Assembly: GCF_024497955.1 (NCBI RefSeq)
Contig: NZ_JANHKP010000012.1
Location: forward strand, 124,001-188,000
DNA: 64,000 nucleotides
Direction: 5' to 3'
From: Streptomyces sp. C10-9-1
GTDB lineage: Bacteria; Actinomycetota; Actinomycetes; Streptomycetales; Streptomycetaceae
Shown here one piece after another: positions 25,276 to 32,396 of this stretch (within the stretch, counting starts at the first letter, position 1; each line of letters opens with the position of its first letter). The notes under the pieces were generated by a model. The model made no database searches, was not told where the DNA came from, and saw only the letters and a program-made list of their open reading frames with translations. Both the position numbers and the translations under genes were made by a program.

Positions 25276-25308
25276 CGTCCGCGCCGCGTGCGCGGGCGCC
25301 GTGGTGCG

Positions 25309-25818
25309 TCAGGCGTGGGCCTTCCGGGCGCCGGCGAACGCGGTGAGGGCGCCGATCCCGAGGAAGACGTAGGTCATGGCCTCCGCGCTCTCGCTCCATA
25401 CCGTCGTCAGCAGGTCGAACTCCAGGAAGAGATCCAGGAAGGGGACGTTCAGCTCCTTGCTGCCCACGACGGCGAGGCCGACCAGCTGCCCGAGGTAGAC
25501 CGCACCGACGGCGAGCACCGCGGAGGCGATCGGGAGGACCGGGTTCCGGCCGCCCACCTTGGCCGAGGCGAAGCCGATCAGGAAGCCCACCGCGACGGCC
25601 GCGTAGCCGACCTCCCGCTCGATGGAGCCGGCGAGCGCGCCGTAGGCACCCGCCAGGACCAGCGCGGCGGCGAGGGCGACGAGCAGGCCGAGACCCAGGT
25701 TCTCCCGGGCCGGGGCCGGCGGCGGGGGCGGAGCGTACGGAGCGCCCTGCACACCCTGTGCGCCCTGCGCGTCCTGGGCGAACGGGTTCCCCGACGGCGG
25801 CGGTACGGGCTGGGTCAT
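25309..25818 (-). CDS. Small integral membrane protein with Pro-rich N-terminus
   Basis: 169 residues. Residues 1-40 are Pro/Gln/Ala-rich (QGAQGVQGAPYAPPPPP), likely cytosolic. Then four hydrophobic segments: LGLLVALAAALVLAGAYGAL, YAAVAVGFLIGFASAKVGG, PIASAVLAVGAVYLGQLVGL and a weaker AMTYVFLGIGALTAFAGARK, with an acidic loop between the last two. The Pro-rich head followed by a small membrane domain is common in Streptomyces; the family is not one I can name. Confidence 0.85.
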   Translation of the reverse strand: MTQPVPPPSGNPFAQDAQGAQGVQGAPYAPPPPPAPARENLGLGLLVALAAALVLAGAYGALAGSIEREVGYAAVAVGFLIGFASAKVGGRNPVLPIASAVLAVGAVYLGQLVGLAVVGSKELNVPFLDLFLEFDLLTTVWSESAEAMTYVFLGIGALTAFAGARKAHA

Positions 25819-25943
25819 GTGGAAGTTCCCCCTGGAGGTATGACGTTCGTCGCACGGACGTGCGAGCGGCTCCGGACACTAGCAGCCCGCGCGGACGCCA
25901 CGCCTCCCGGTTACCCGACCGTTGCGCGACCGCGCCCCCGCCC

Positions 25944-27179
25944 TCACAGCCGGTGCGCCGCGCCGACGGGCGTCGCACCCCGCGTGTCCAGCAGGAGCTG
26001 GGCCTTCACGGCCAGCCCTTGGAGGTCGTAGGTGCGGTGGTTCTGCAGCAGCACCGTCAGATCCGCGCGGGCCGCGGCCTCGTAGAGCGAGTCCGCCCGC
26101 GGGACGGGGACCTCCTGCACCCGCCAGTCGGGCACGTGCGGGTCGTGGTAGCTGACCTGGGCGCCCATGTCCCTCAGCCGGCAGGCGACCTCGGCTGCGG
26201 GGGAGCCCTGGAGGTCGGCCAGGTCGGGCTTGTACGTCACCCCCAGCAGCAGTACCCGCGCACCCCGGGCCGACTTGCCGTGCTCGTTGAGGAGGGTGGC
26301 GCAGCGCTGGATGACGTAGCGCGGCATCCGGCTGTTGATGTCGGCCGCCAGGCCCACCATCCGCAGTCCCCGCCCGGGCGCCGGGCCGGGGTCGAGGGGG
26401 GTGCCGTGGCCGCCGACGCCGGGTCCGGGGCGGAACGCCTGGAAGCCGAAGGGCTTGGTCTCGGCGCAGCGGATCACGTCCCAGACATCGATGCCGAGGT
26501 CGTGGCAGAGCACCGCCATCTCGTTGACCAGGGCGATGTTGACGTGCCGGAAGTTGGTCTCCAGCACCTTCACGGTCTCCGCCTCGCGCAGCCCGCGGGC
26601 GCGGACCACCTTGTCGGTGAGGCGCCCGTAGAACGCGGCCGCGGACTCCGTGCAGGCCGGTGTGAGTCCGCCGATCACCTTGGGGGCGGCGGCGTAGCCG
26701 CGGTCCCGGGTGCCCGGGTCGGTGCGGCTGGGGGAGTGCGCGAGGTGGAAGTCCCGTCCGGCGCGCAGCCCGGAGCCGTCCTCCAGGAGCGGTCGCAGTA
26801 CTCCGTCCGTGGTGCCGGGAGGCACCGCGGACTCCAGGATGACGGTGGTGTGCGGGCGCAGCCGGGAGGCCAGGACCCGGGCGGCCTCGGTGAGGGCGGT
26901 GAGGTCGGGGGTGCCGTCCGGGCCCGGCGGGGTGGGGGAGCAGACGACGGCGGTGCGGACCCGGCCCAGCTCCGCCGGATCGTCCACGGTGCGGAAGCCC
27001 GCCGAGAGCATCCGGCGCACGTCGGCGGCGGTGACCCCGGCGGCGGGTTCGGGGTGGCCGCCCCCGGGGCGGTGCGGCCGGGGGTCGTAGCCGACGGTCC
27101 CCACCCCGGCGGCGACGGCGGCCTGGGCGAGGGGGAGACCGAGGTGGCCGAGACCGATGACGGCGAGATCTGCGGGCAT
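25944..27179 (-). CDS. UDP-glucose/GDP-mannose dehydrogenase homologue lacking the catalytic Cys
   Basis: 411 residues. N-terminal Rossmann domain (LAVIGLGHLGLPLAQAAVAA), central dimer helix with conserved Lys (ETVKVLETNFRHVNIALVNE) and C-terminal NAD-type domain (VLLLGVTYKPDLADLQGSPA, then DPHVPDW). WecC/UDP-ManNAc type. The signature GPGxGGHCxPxDP reads GPGVGGHGTPLDP here: the nucleophile is Gly259 (codon GGC at 26403-26405), while Asp263 is kept. Full four-electron oxidation to a uronic acid should not be possible. It stands alone, without glycan genes. ATG 27179 gives the standard N-terminus; ATG 27200 and TTG 27224 are upstream alternatives. Divergent from glpD. Confidence 0.85.
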   Translation of the reverse strand: MPADLAVIGLGHLGLPLAQAAVAAGVGTVGYDPRPHRPGGGHPEPAAGVTAADVRRMLSAGFRTVDDPAELGRVRTAVVCSPTPPGPDGTPDLTALTEAARVLASRLRPHTTVILESAVPPGTTDGVLRPLLEDGSGLRAGRDFHLAHSPSRTDPGTRDRGYAAAPKVIGGLTPACTESAAAFYGRLTDKVVRARGLREAETVKVLETNFRHVNIALVNEMAVLCHDLGIDVWDVIRCAETKPFGFQAFRPGPGVGGHGTPLDPGPAPGRGLRMVGLAADINSRMPRYVIQRCATLLNEHGKSARGARVLLLGVTYKPDLADLQGSPAAEVACRLRDMGAQVSYHDPHVPDWRVQEVPVPRADSLYEAAARADLTVLLQNHRTYDLQGLAVKAQLLLDTRGATPVGAAHRL

Positions 27180-27407
27180 GGCGTGGTCCGTCCTTCCCAT
27201 AGCCGGAGGGGACTCCTTGCGCAATCCCTGTGGGCGAAACAGGGGGATGCAATGTCAGACTAGGCGTAAATATGACCGTTCTGTCGTATTGGGGGCGCGT
27301 GGCTAACGGGGTGTTATCCACAGGCGGTGGCTGAACCCGGCGAGCGGGGACAGAATCGACTGTGGGATGCCGAGCGCGGCAACCGACGGGGGCGACGGGA
27401 GGCAGCA

Positions 27408-29114
27408 GTGAGGACAGCGACACTGGGACCCGGCCAGCGTGCCGAGGCACTCGCCGCGATGGCCGAGCACGAACTGGACGTCCTGGTCGTGGGTGCGGGC
27501 GTGGTCGGCGCGGGCACGGCACTGGACGCGGCGACACGCGGTCTGTCGACCGCCCTCGTGGAGGCGCGCGACTGGGCCTCGGGCACGTCCAGCCGTTCGA
27601 GCAAGCTGATCCACGGGGGGCTGCGCTATCTGGAGATGCTGGACTTCGCCCTCGTCCGGGAGGCGCTGAAGGAGCGCGGGCTGCTGCTGGACCGCCTCGC
27701 CCCGCATCTCGTCAGGCCGGTGCCCTTCCTCTACCCGCTGCGCCACCGCGGCTGGGAACGCTGGTACGCGGGCTCGGGCGTGGCCCTCTACGACGCGATG
27801 TCGGTCTCCTCGGGCCGTGGCCGGGGCCTGCCCCTCCACCGCCACCTCTCGCGCCGCCGCGCGCTGCGGGCCGCGCCTGCGCTGCGCCGCGACGCCCTGG
27901 TCGGCGCCCTCCAGTACTACGACGCCCAGACGGACGACGCCCGTTTCGTCACCGCCCTCGTGCGCACCGCGGCCTCCTACGGCGCGCACGTCGCCAGCCG
28001 GGCGCGCGTGGTGGGCTTCCTGCGCGAGGGCGAGCGGGTCGTCGGCGCCCGGGTGGAGGACGTCGAGGGCGGCGGCACCTACGAGGTCCGCGCCCGCCAG
28101 GTCGTCAACGCGACGGGCGTGTGGACGGACGACACCCAGGCGCTCATCGGCGAGCGCGGGCAGTTCCATGTGCGGGCCTCCAAGGGCATCCACCTGGTCG
28201 TCCCCAAGGACCGCATCCACTCCACCTCCGGTCTGATCCTGCGCACCGAGACCTCCGTGCTCTTCGTCATCCCCTGGGGCCGTCACTGGATCGTGGGCAC
28301 CACCGACACCGACTGGGATCTGGACAAGGCCCATCCGGCGGCGTCCAGCGCCGACATCGACTACCTGCTGGAGCAGGTCAACTCGGTGCTGGCGGTGCCC
28401 CTCACCCGCGACGACGTCCAGGGCGTCTACGCCGGGCTGCGCCCCCTGCTGGCCGGTGAGTCGGACGCCACGAGCAAGCTCTCGCGCGAGCACACCGTGG
28501 CCCATCCCGTCCCGGGCCTGGTCGTCGTGGCGGGGGGCAAGTACACGACCTACCGGGTGATGGCGAAGGACGCGGTGGACGCCGCCGTCCACGGCCTGGA
28601 CCAGCGTGTCGCGGCCTGCGTCACCGAGGACACCCCGCTCATCGGGGCCGAGGGCTACCACGCCCTGTGGAACGCCCGGGCCCGGATCGCCGCCCGCACC
28701 GGCCTCCACGTCGTGCGGGTGGAGCATCTCCTGCACCGCTACGGCTCCCTGACGGAGGAACTGCTCGCCCTGGTCGCCGAGGACCCCTCCCTCGGGGAGC
28801 CGCTCACCGGGGCGGACGACTACCTCCGGGCGGAGGTCGTCTACGCCGCCTCGCACGAGGGCGCCCGCCATCTGGACGACGTGCTGACCCGGCGCACCCG
28901 CATCTCCATCGAGACCTTCGACCGCGGCACGCGCTGCGCGCGGGAGTGCGCGCTGCTGATGGCCCCGGTGCTCGGGTGGGGGCCGGAGCAGATCGACAAG
29001 GAGGTGGAGCACTACGAGAAGCGGGTCGAGGCCGAGCGGGAGTCGCAGCGCCAGCCCGACGACCTGACCGCCGACGCCGCACGGTTGGGGGCGCCGGACA
29101 TCGTGCCGCTGTGA
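27408..29114 (+). CDS. glpD: Aerobic glycerol-3-phosphate dehydrogenase
   Basis: 568 residues. FAD enzyme oxidising glycerol-3-phosphate to dihydroxyacetone phosphate at the membrane. FAD site VLVVGAGVVGAGTALDAATR, then GTSSRSSKLIHGGLRYLE, NATGVWTDDTQ, IPWGRHWIVGTTDTDWD and GGKYTTYRVMAKDAVD. The C-terminal domain carries RTRISIETFDRGTRCARE. GTG start with GGGAGG upstream. No glpF or glpK adjoins it, so it is one of possibly several glpD copies. Confidence 0.94.
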   Translation: MRTATLGPGQRAEALAAMAEHELDVLVVGAGVVGAGTALDAATRGLSTALVEARDWASGTSSRSSKLIHGGLRYLEMLDFALVREALKERGLLLDRLAPHLVRPVPFLYPLRHRGWERWYAGSGVALYDAMSVSSGRGRGLPLHRHLSRRRALRAAPALRRDALVGALQYYDAQTDDARFVTALVRTAASYGAHVASRARVVGFLREGERVVGARVEDVEGGGTYEVRARQVVNATGVWTDDTQALIGERGQFHVRASKGIHLVVPKDRIHSTSGLILRTETSVLFVIPWGRHWIVGTTDTDWDLDKAHPAASSADIDYLLEQVNSVLAVPLTRDDVQGVYAGLRPLLAGESDATSKLSREHTVAHPVPGLVVVAGGKYTTYRVMAKDAVDAAVHGLDQRVAACVTEDTPLIGAEGYHALWNARARIAARTGLHVVRVEHLLHRYGSLTEELLALVAEDPSLGEPLTGADDYLRAEVVYAASHEGARHLDDVLTRRTRISIETFDRGTRCARECALLMAPVLGWGPEQIDKEVEHYEKRVEAERESQRQPDDLTADAARLGAPDIVPL

Positions 29115-29445
29115 GTGCCTGCCGCGAGGTCCCGGGCGGCTTCCGCCCCGCGCCGGACGCCCGTGCCGGCCTCCGTACGGCCGCCGTCTCCCCCCGGCCG
29201 CCCAACCCGCCCCGGGGTGAGGAGGGTTGGGCGGGTGTGCGCCCCGCCCCTCGCCGCCCCGACCAGCGCCAGGGCCGCCGACACGCCGAGTAGCGGCATG
29301 GCGGGGGCGCGGGAGGCCGGGACCGGGCGGCCCCGGGAGCACGTGCGGTCCCCGAGTGAGGGACAATGGTCGCTCTGCCAGGGCGGGTTACCCGCCTCGC
29401 GCGCGTGGGCGGCGCGGGCGAAGATCAGGATCGCAGAGGGGACGC
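29115..29445. other. Intergenic region glpD-kinase
   Basis: 331 bp without a supported gene. Holds the terminator at 29198-29234 and a GAGGGG ribosome site for the kinase at its end. I see no clear promoter hexamer pair for the kinase gene. Confidence 0.6.
29198..29234. terminator. Terminator after glpD
   Basis: 11-bp stem CCGCCCAACCC / GGGTTGGGCGG with a 15-nt loop that itself contains CCCC/GGGG, about 85 bp after the glpD stop. Confidence 0.75.
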
Positions 29446-32268
29446 ATGTCGGAGGCTGAGCAGTCACGGGAGTCCCGGCGGAACGAGGCCGTGGCGGCCG
29501 AAACCGCAGGCAGGGGTGAGGAATCCGCCGGCGGCGAGGGTGCGTCCGGCGCGCCCGGCAGCGGCTTCGGCCCGGCCGGTGCGATCCCGGGACAGCGCTC
29601 GTCCCCGGTGTCCACGGAGCGTGACGAGGAAAGCGGGGCCGTGGTCTCCGGTGCGCCGGGCACCGGGGGGGCGACGGCTCCTGAGGGTGAGTCGGGGGTG
29701 GGTACCGTGACGGCGACACGGAGCGACCGTGCGGTGGACGAGGCGCGGCAGGCCGGGGATCCGGCGGAGTCCGCGCGGACCGAGGGTCCGGGAGCCCGTC
29801 CGGCACCGGGCACGGGGCGCACGGCCGACGGCGGCACCCGGTCCGAGGCCGGGGAGGGCGACCCGGCGGAGACCACCGGTACGGGCGCGGCCGAGCGGAA
29901 CGGCACCGCGCGCGAGCGTGCACAGGACGAGGCCGGGAGCGCTCCGGGCCCCGGGGCCGCGGATGCGGAGGAGGCGCCCGCCGGCGAACGGGCGCACGGG
30001 ACGGCCCCGGGCGAGGCCCCTTCCGCCGAGGACCCGGCCGCGGAGGCCGCTTCCGGCGCGGAACCGGCCGCGGAGGGTGCTTCCGCCGAAGACCCGGCCG
30101 AGCGGGCCGGAGCGGGCCGCCCGGCGGAGTCCGGTGCCGCCTCGGCCGGACCCGGGCCGGGTGACGCGCCGGGCGGCCGCGCGCCCGCCGAGGCCGTACG
30201 CGGCGACGGCGCGCCGGCCGGGGACGGCTCCGCCGGGGACGCGCCGGGCGCGGGTGCGCACGGCAAGGGGGCCGCCGCGGAGGCGCCGTCCGGGGCCGCA
30301 GCGGCGGCACGCGGCGCCACGGGCTCCCTCCCCCCCGGCGGCACGGGCACGCCCGCCACCGCCGAAGGCCGCCTTCTCGCACGGCGCTACCGACTCGGCG
30401 GGGTCCTGGGCCGCGGCGGCATGGGCACCGTCTGGCGTGCCGTCGACGAGACGCTCGGCCGGACCGTCGCCGTCAAGGAACTGCGCTTCCCCAACGCCAT
30501 CGACGAGGAGGAGAAGCGCCGCCTCATCACCCGGACCCTGCGCGAGGCCAAGGCCATCGCCAGGATCCGCAACAACAGCGCCGTCACCGTCTTCGACGTG
30601 GTCGACGAGGACGACCGCCCGTGGATCGTGATGGAGCTGGTCGAGGGCAAGTCCCTCGCCGAGGTCATCCGCGAGGACGGCGTACTGACCCCCCGTCGCG
30701 CGGCCGAGGTCGGACTCGCCGTCCTCGACGTGCTGCGCTCCGCCCACCGCGAGGGCATCCTGCACCGGGACGTCAAGCCCTCCAACGTGCTCATCGGCAA
30801 GGACGACCGCGTCGTCCTCACCGACTTCGGCATCGCGCAGGTCGAGGGCGACCCGTCCCTCACCTCGACCGGCATGCTCGTCGGCGCCCCCTCCTACATC
30901 TCGCCCGAGCGGGCGCGGGGGCACAAGCCCGGCCCCGCCGCCGACCTCTGGTCCCTCGGCGGCCTGCTCTACGCCGCCGTCGAGGGCAGCCCGCCCTACG
31001 ACAAGGGGTCGGCCATCGCCACGCTCACCGCGGTGATGACCGAACCGCTCGACCCCCCGAAGAACGCGGGCCCCCTCACGGACGTCGTCTACGGCCTGCT
31101 CGCCAAGGACCCCGCCCAGCGGCTCGACGACGCCGGTGCCCGCGCCCTGCTGACCCAGGTGGTGAACGCCCCGGAGGAGGCCGACGCCCTCGCCGCCGCC
31201 CCGCCGGAGCAGACCCGGGTCATACCGCTGCCCGCTTCCCCGCCGCCGCCGCCCGACACGGCCCCGCGGCCCCCCGCTCAGCCCAAGGACCCCGCTGCGG
31301 CGGCCCGGGTGCGCGGTGCCCTGCGCTCCGTGCGCAACGCGGCGGCCGCCGCCAAGGCGGAGAAGCGCACCCCGGAGCAGGACCCCTCCCGGGAGCGGAC
31401 GGCCGTGCCCGCCGCCCCGGGCGGACGGCGCCCCGCGCCGGTGCGCGCCCCCCTCACGGACGTGGTGCCCCGCCGCACGCTGGTGGTCATCGCCGTGGTG
31501 GCCGTACTCGCCGTGCTGTCCACCGTCCTCGTGCTCGCCCTCAACGGCGGGGACGGCAACGGTGCCGAGGGCTCCACCCCGGGCGCGGGCACCGGGACCG
31601 CCTCGGCCGGTGCCGCGTCCGCGGGCGCCGAGGGCTCCGCCGGCGGAGAGCCGGACGGCGCCGCCGATCCCGGCAGCGGCCGGCAGCCCGACCAGGACGG
31701 CGGCACGGGCGGCACCGCACCCGGCGGCACCGAGGACGAGGCGGACGGCGACGACGACGCCTCCGACGACGACGGCGCCGCGAGCGGCGGCACCGGCGGA
31801 GCCGGGGCGCTGCCCGAGGGGTACGCGGCCGTCTCCAACGACCAGTTCCGCTTCACCGTGGCCATGCCCCGGGACTTCCGCTTCACCGGCATCGCGGGCC
31901 GTAACTCGGGCGCCAAGTTCAGCGTGGACGGGGGAGTGCCCCGGGTCCAGATCGACTTCACCGACAGCCCCAGGGACGACGCGCACGCCGCCTGGGCCGC
32001 CGCCGTCGCCGGCGTCAGCGCCACCAGCAACGGCTACCGGCACATCGGCATCACCCGCGTCGAGTACAACGGCTACCCGACCGTCGCCGACTGGGAGTTC
32101 GAGCGCAACGAGAACGGCCAGCGGGTACGGATACTCAACAGGGGCTTCAAGGTGGACGCCCGCCGCGGCTACGCCATCATGATCACCTGCAAGGCGAGCG
32201 AGTGGGACGGCGAGGCGTGCACGACCCTGCGCCGCACGGCGTTCGCCACGTTCAGCCCCAAGGAGTGA
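29446..32268 (+). CDS. Membrane Ser/Thr protein kinase with extracytoplasmic sensor domain
   Basis: 940 residues. Residues 1-310 are Gly/Ala/Glu/Pro-rich and acidic, predicted disordered. The Hanks-type kinase domain (about 315-575) is intact: glycine loop GVLGRGGMGTVW, Lys344 in VAVKEL, HRDVKPSN (Asp442), DFG in LTDFGIAQ and SPERARGHKPG. A Pro/Arg linker precedes one membrane helix (about 680-703, TLVVIAVVAVLAVLSTVLVL), then a Gly/Asp-rich spacer and a folded C-terminal domain from LPEGYAAVSNDQFRFTVAMP, with two Cys (CKASEWDGEAC). Start ATG 29446 follows GAGGGG. A pseudokinase with a similar layout is encoded 128 bp downstream. Confidence 0.93.
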   Translation: MSEAEQSRESRRNEAVAAETAGRGEESAGGEGASGAPGSGFGPAGAIPGQRSSPVSTERDEESGAVVSGAPGTGGATAPEGESGVGTVTATRSDRAVDEARQAGDPAESARTEGPGARPAPGTGRTADGGTRSEAGEGDPAETTGTGAAERNGTARERAQDEAGSAPGPGAADAEEAPAGERAHGTAPGEAPSAEDPAAEAASGAEPAAEGASAEDPAERAGAGRPAESGAASAGPGPGDAPGGRAPAEAVRGDGAPAGDGSAGDAPGAGAHGKGAAAEAPSGAAAAARGATGSLPPGGTGTPATAEGRLLARRYRLGGVLGRGGMGTVWRAVDETLGRTVAVKELRFPNAIDEEEKRRLITRTLREAKAIARIRNNSAVTVFDVVDEDDRPWIVMELVEGKSLAEVIREDGVLTPRRAAEVGLAVLDVLRSAHREGILHRDVKPSNVLIGKDDRVVLTDFGIAQVEGDPSLTSTGMLVGAPSYISPERARGHKPGPAADLWSLGGLLYAAVEGSPPYDKGSAIATLTAVMTEPLDPPKNAGPLTDVVYGLLAKDPAQRLDDAGARALLTQVVNAPEEADALAAAPPEQTRVIPLPASPPPPPDTAPRPPAQPKDPAAAARVRGALRSVRNAAAAAKAEKRTPEQDPSRERTAVPAAPGGRRPAPVRAPLTDVVPRRTLVVIAVVAVLAVLSTVLVLALNGGDGNGAEGSTPGAGTGTASAGAASAGAEGSAGGEPDGAADPGSGRQPDQDGGTGGTAPGGTEDEADGDDDASDDDGAASGGTGGAGALPEGYAAVSNDQFRFTVAMPRDFRFTGIAGRNSGAKFSVDGGVPRVQIDFTDSPRDDAHAAWAAAVAGVSATSNGYRHIGITRVEYNGYPTVADWEFERNENGQRVRILNRGFKVDARRGYAIMITCKASEWDGEACTTLRRTAFATFSPKE

Positions 32269-32396
32269 GTCGGGGCACGTATCGTGAGACCTCGCGGACG
32301 GTATACCGCCACAAGGAGCCGCCCGCCGACCGGATATGACGGTTTGGTGCGGTGATCGCGGACCGGCCGGGGGACAGCGCGCTGCGGGGAGGCGTC

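Noticed and set aside
25944..27224. Frameshift or pseudogene status of the nucleotide-sugar dehydrogenase
   Set aside because: The reading frame is open and all other motifs are intact, so only the single catalytic residue differs.
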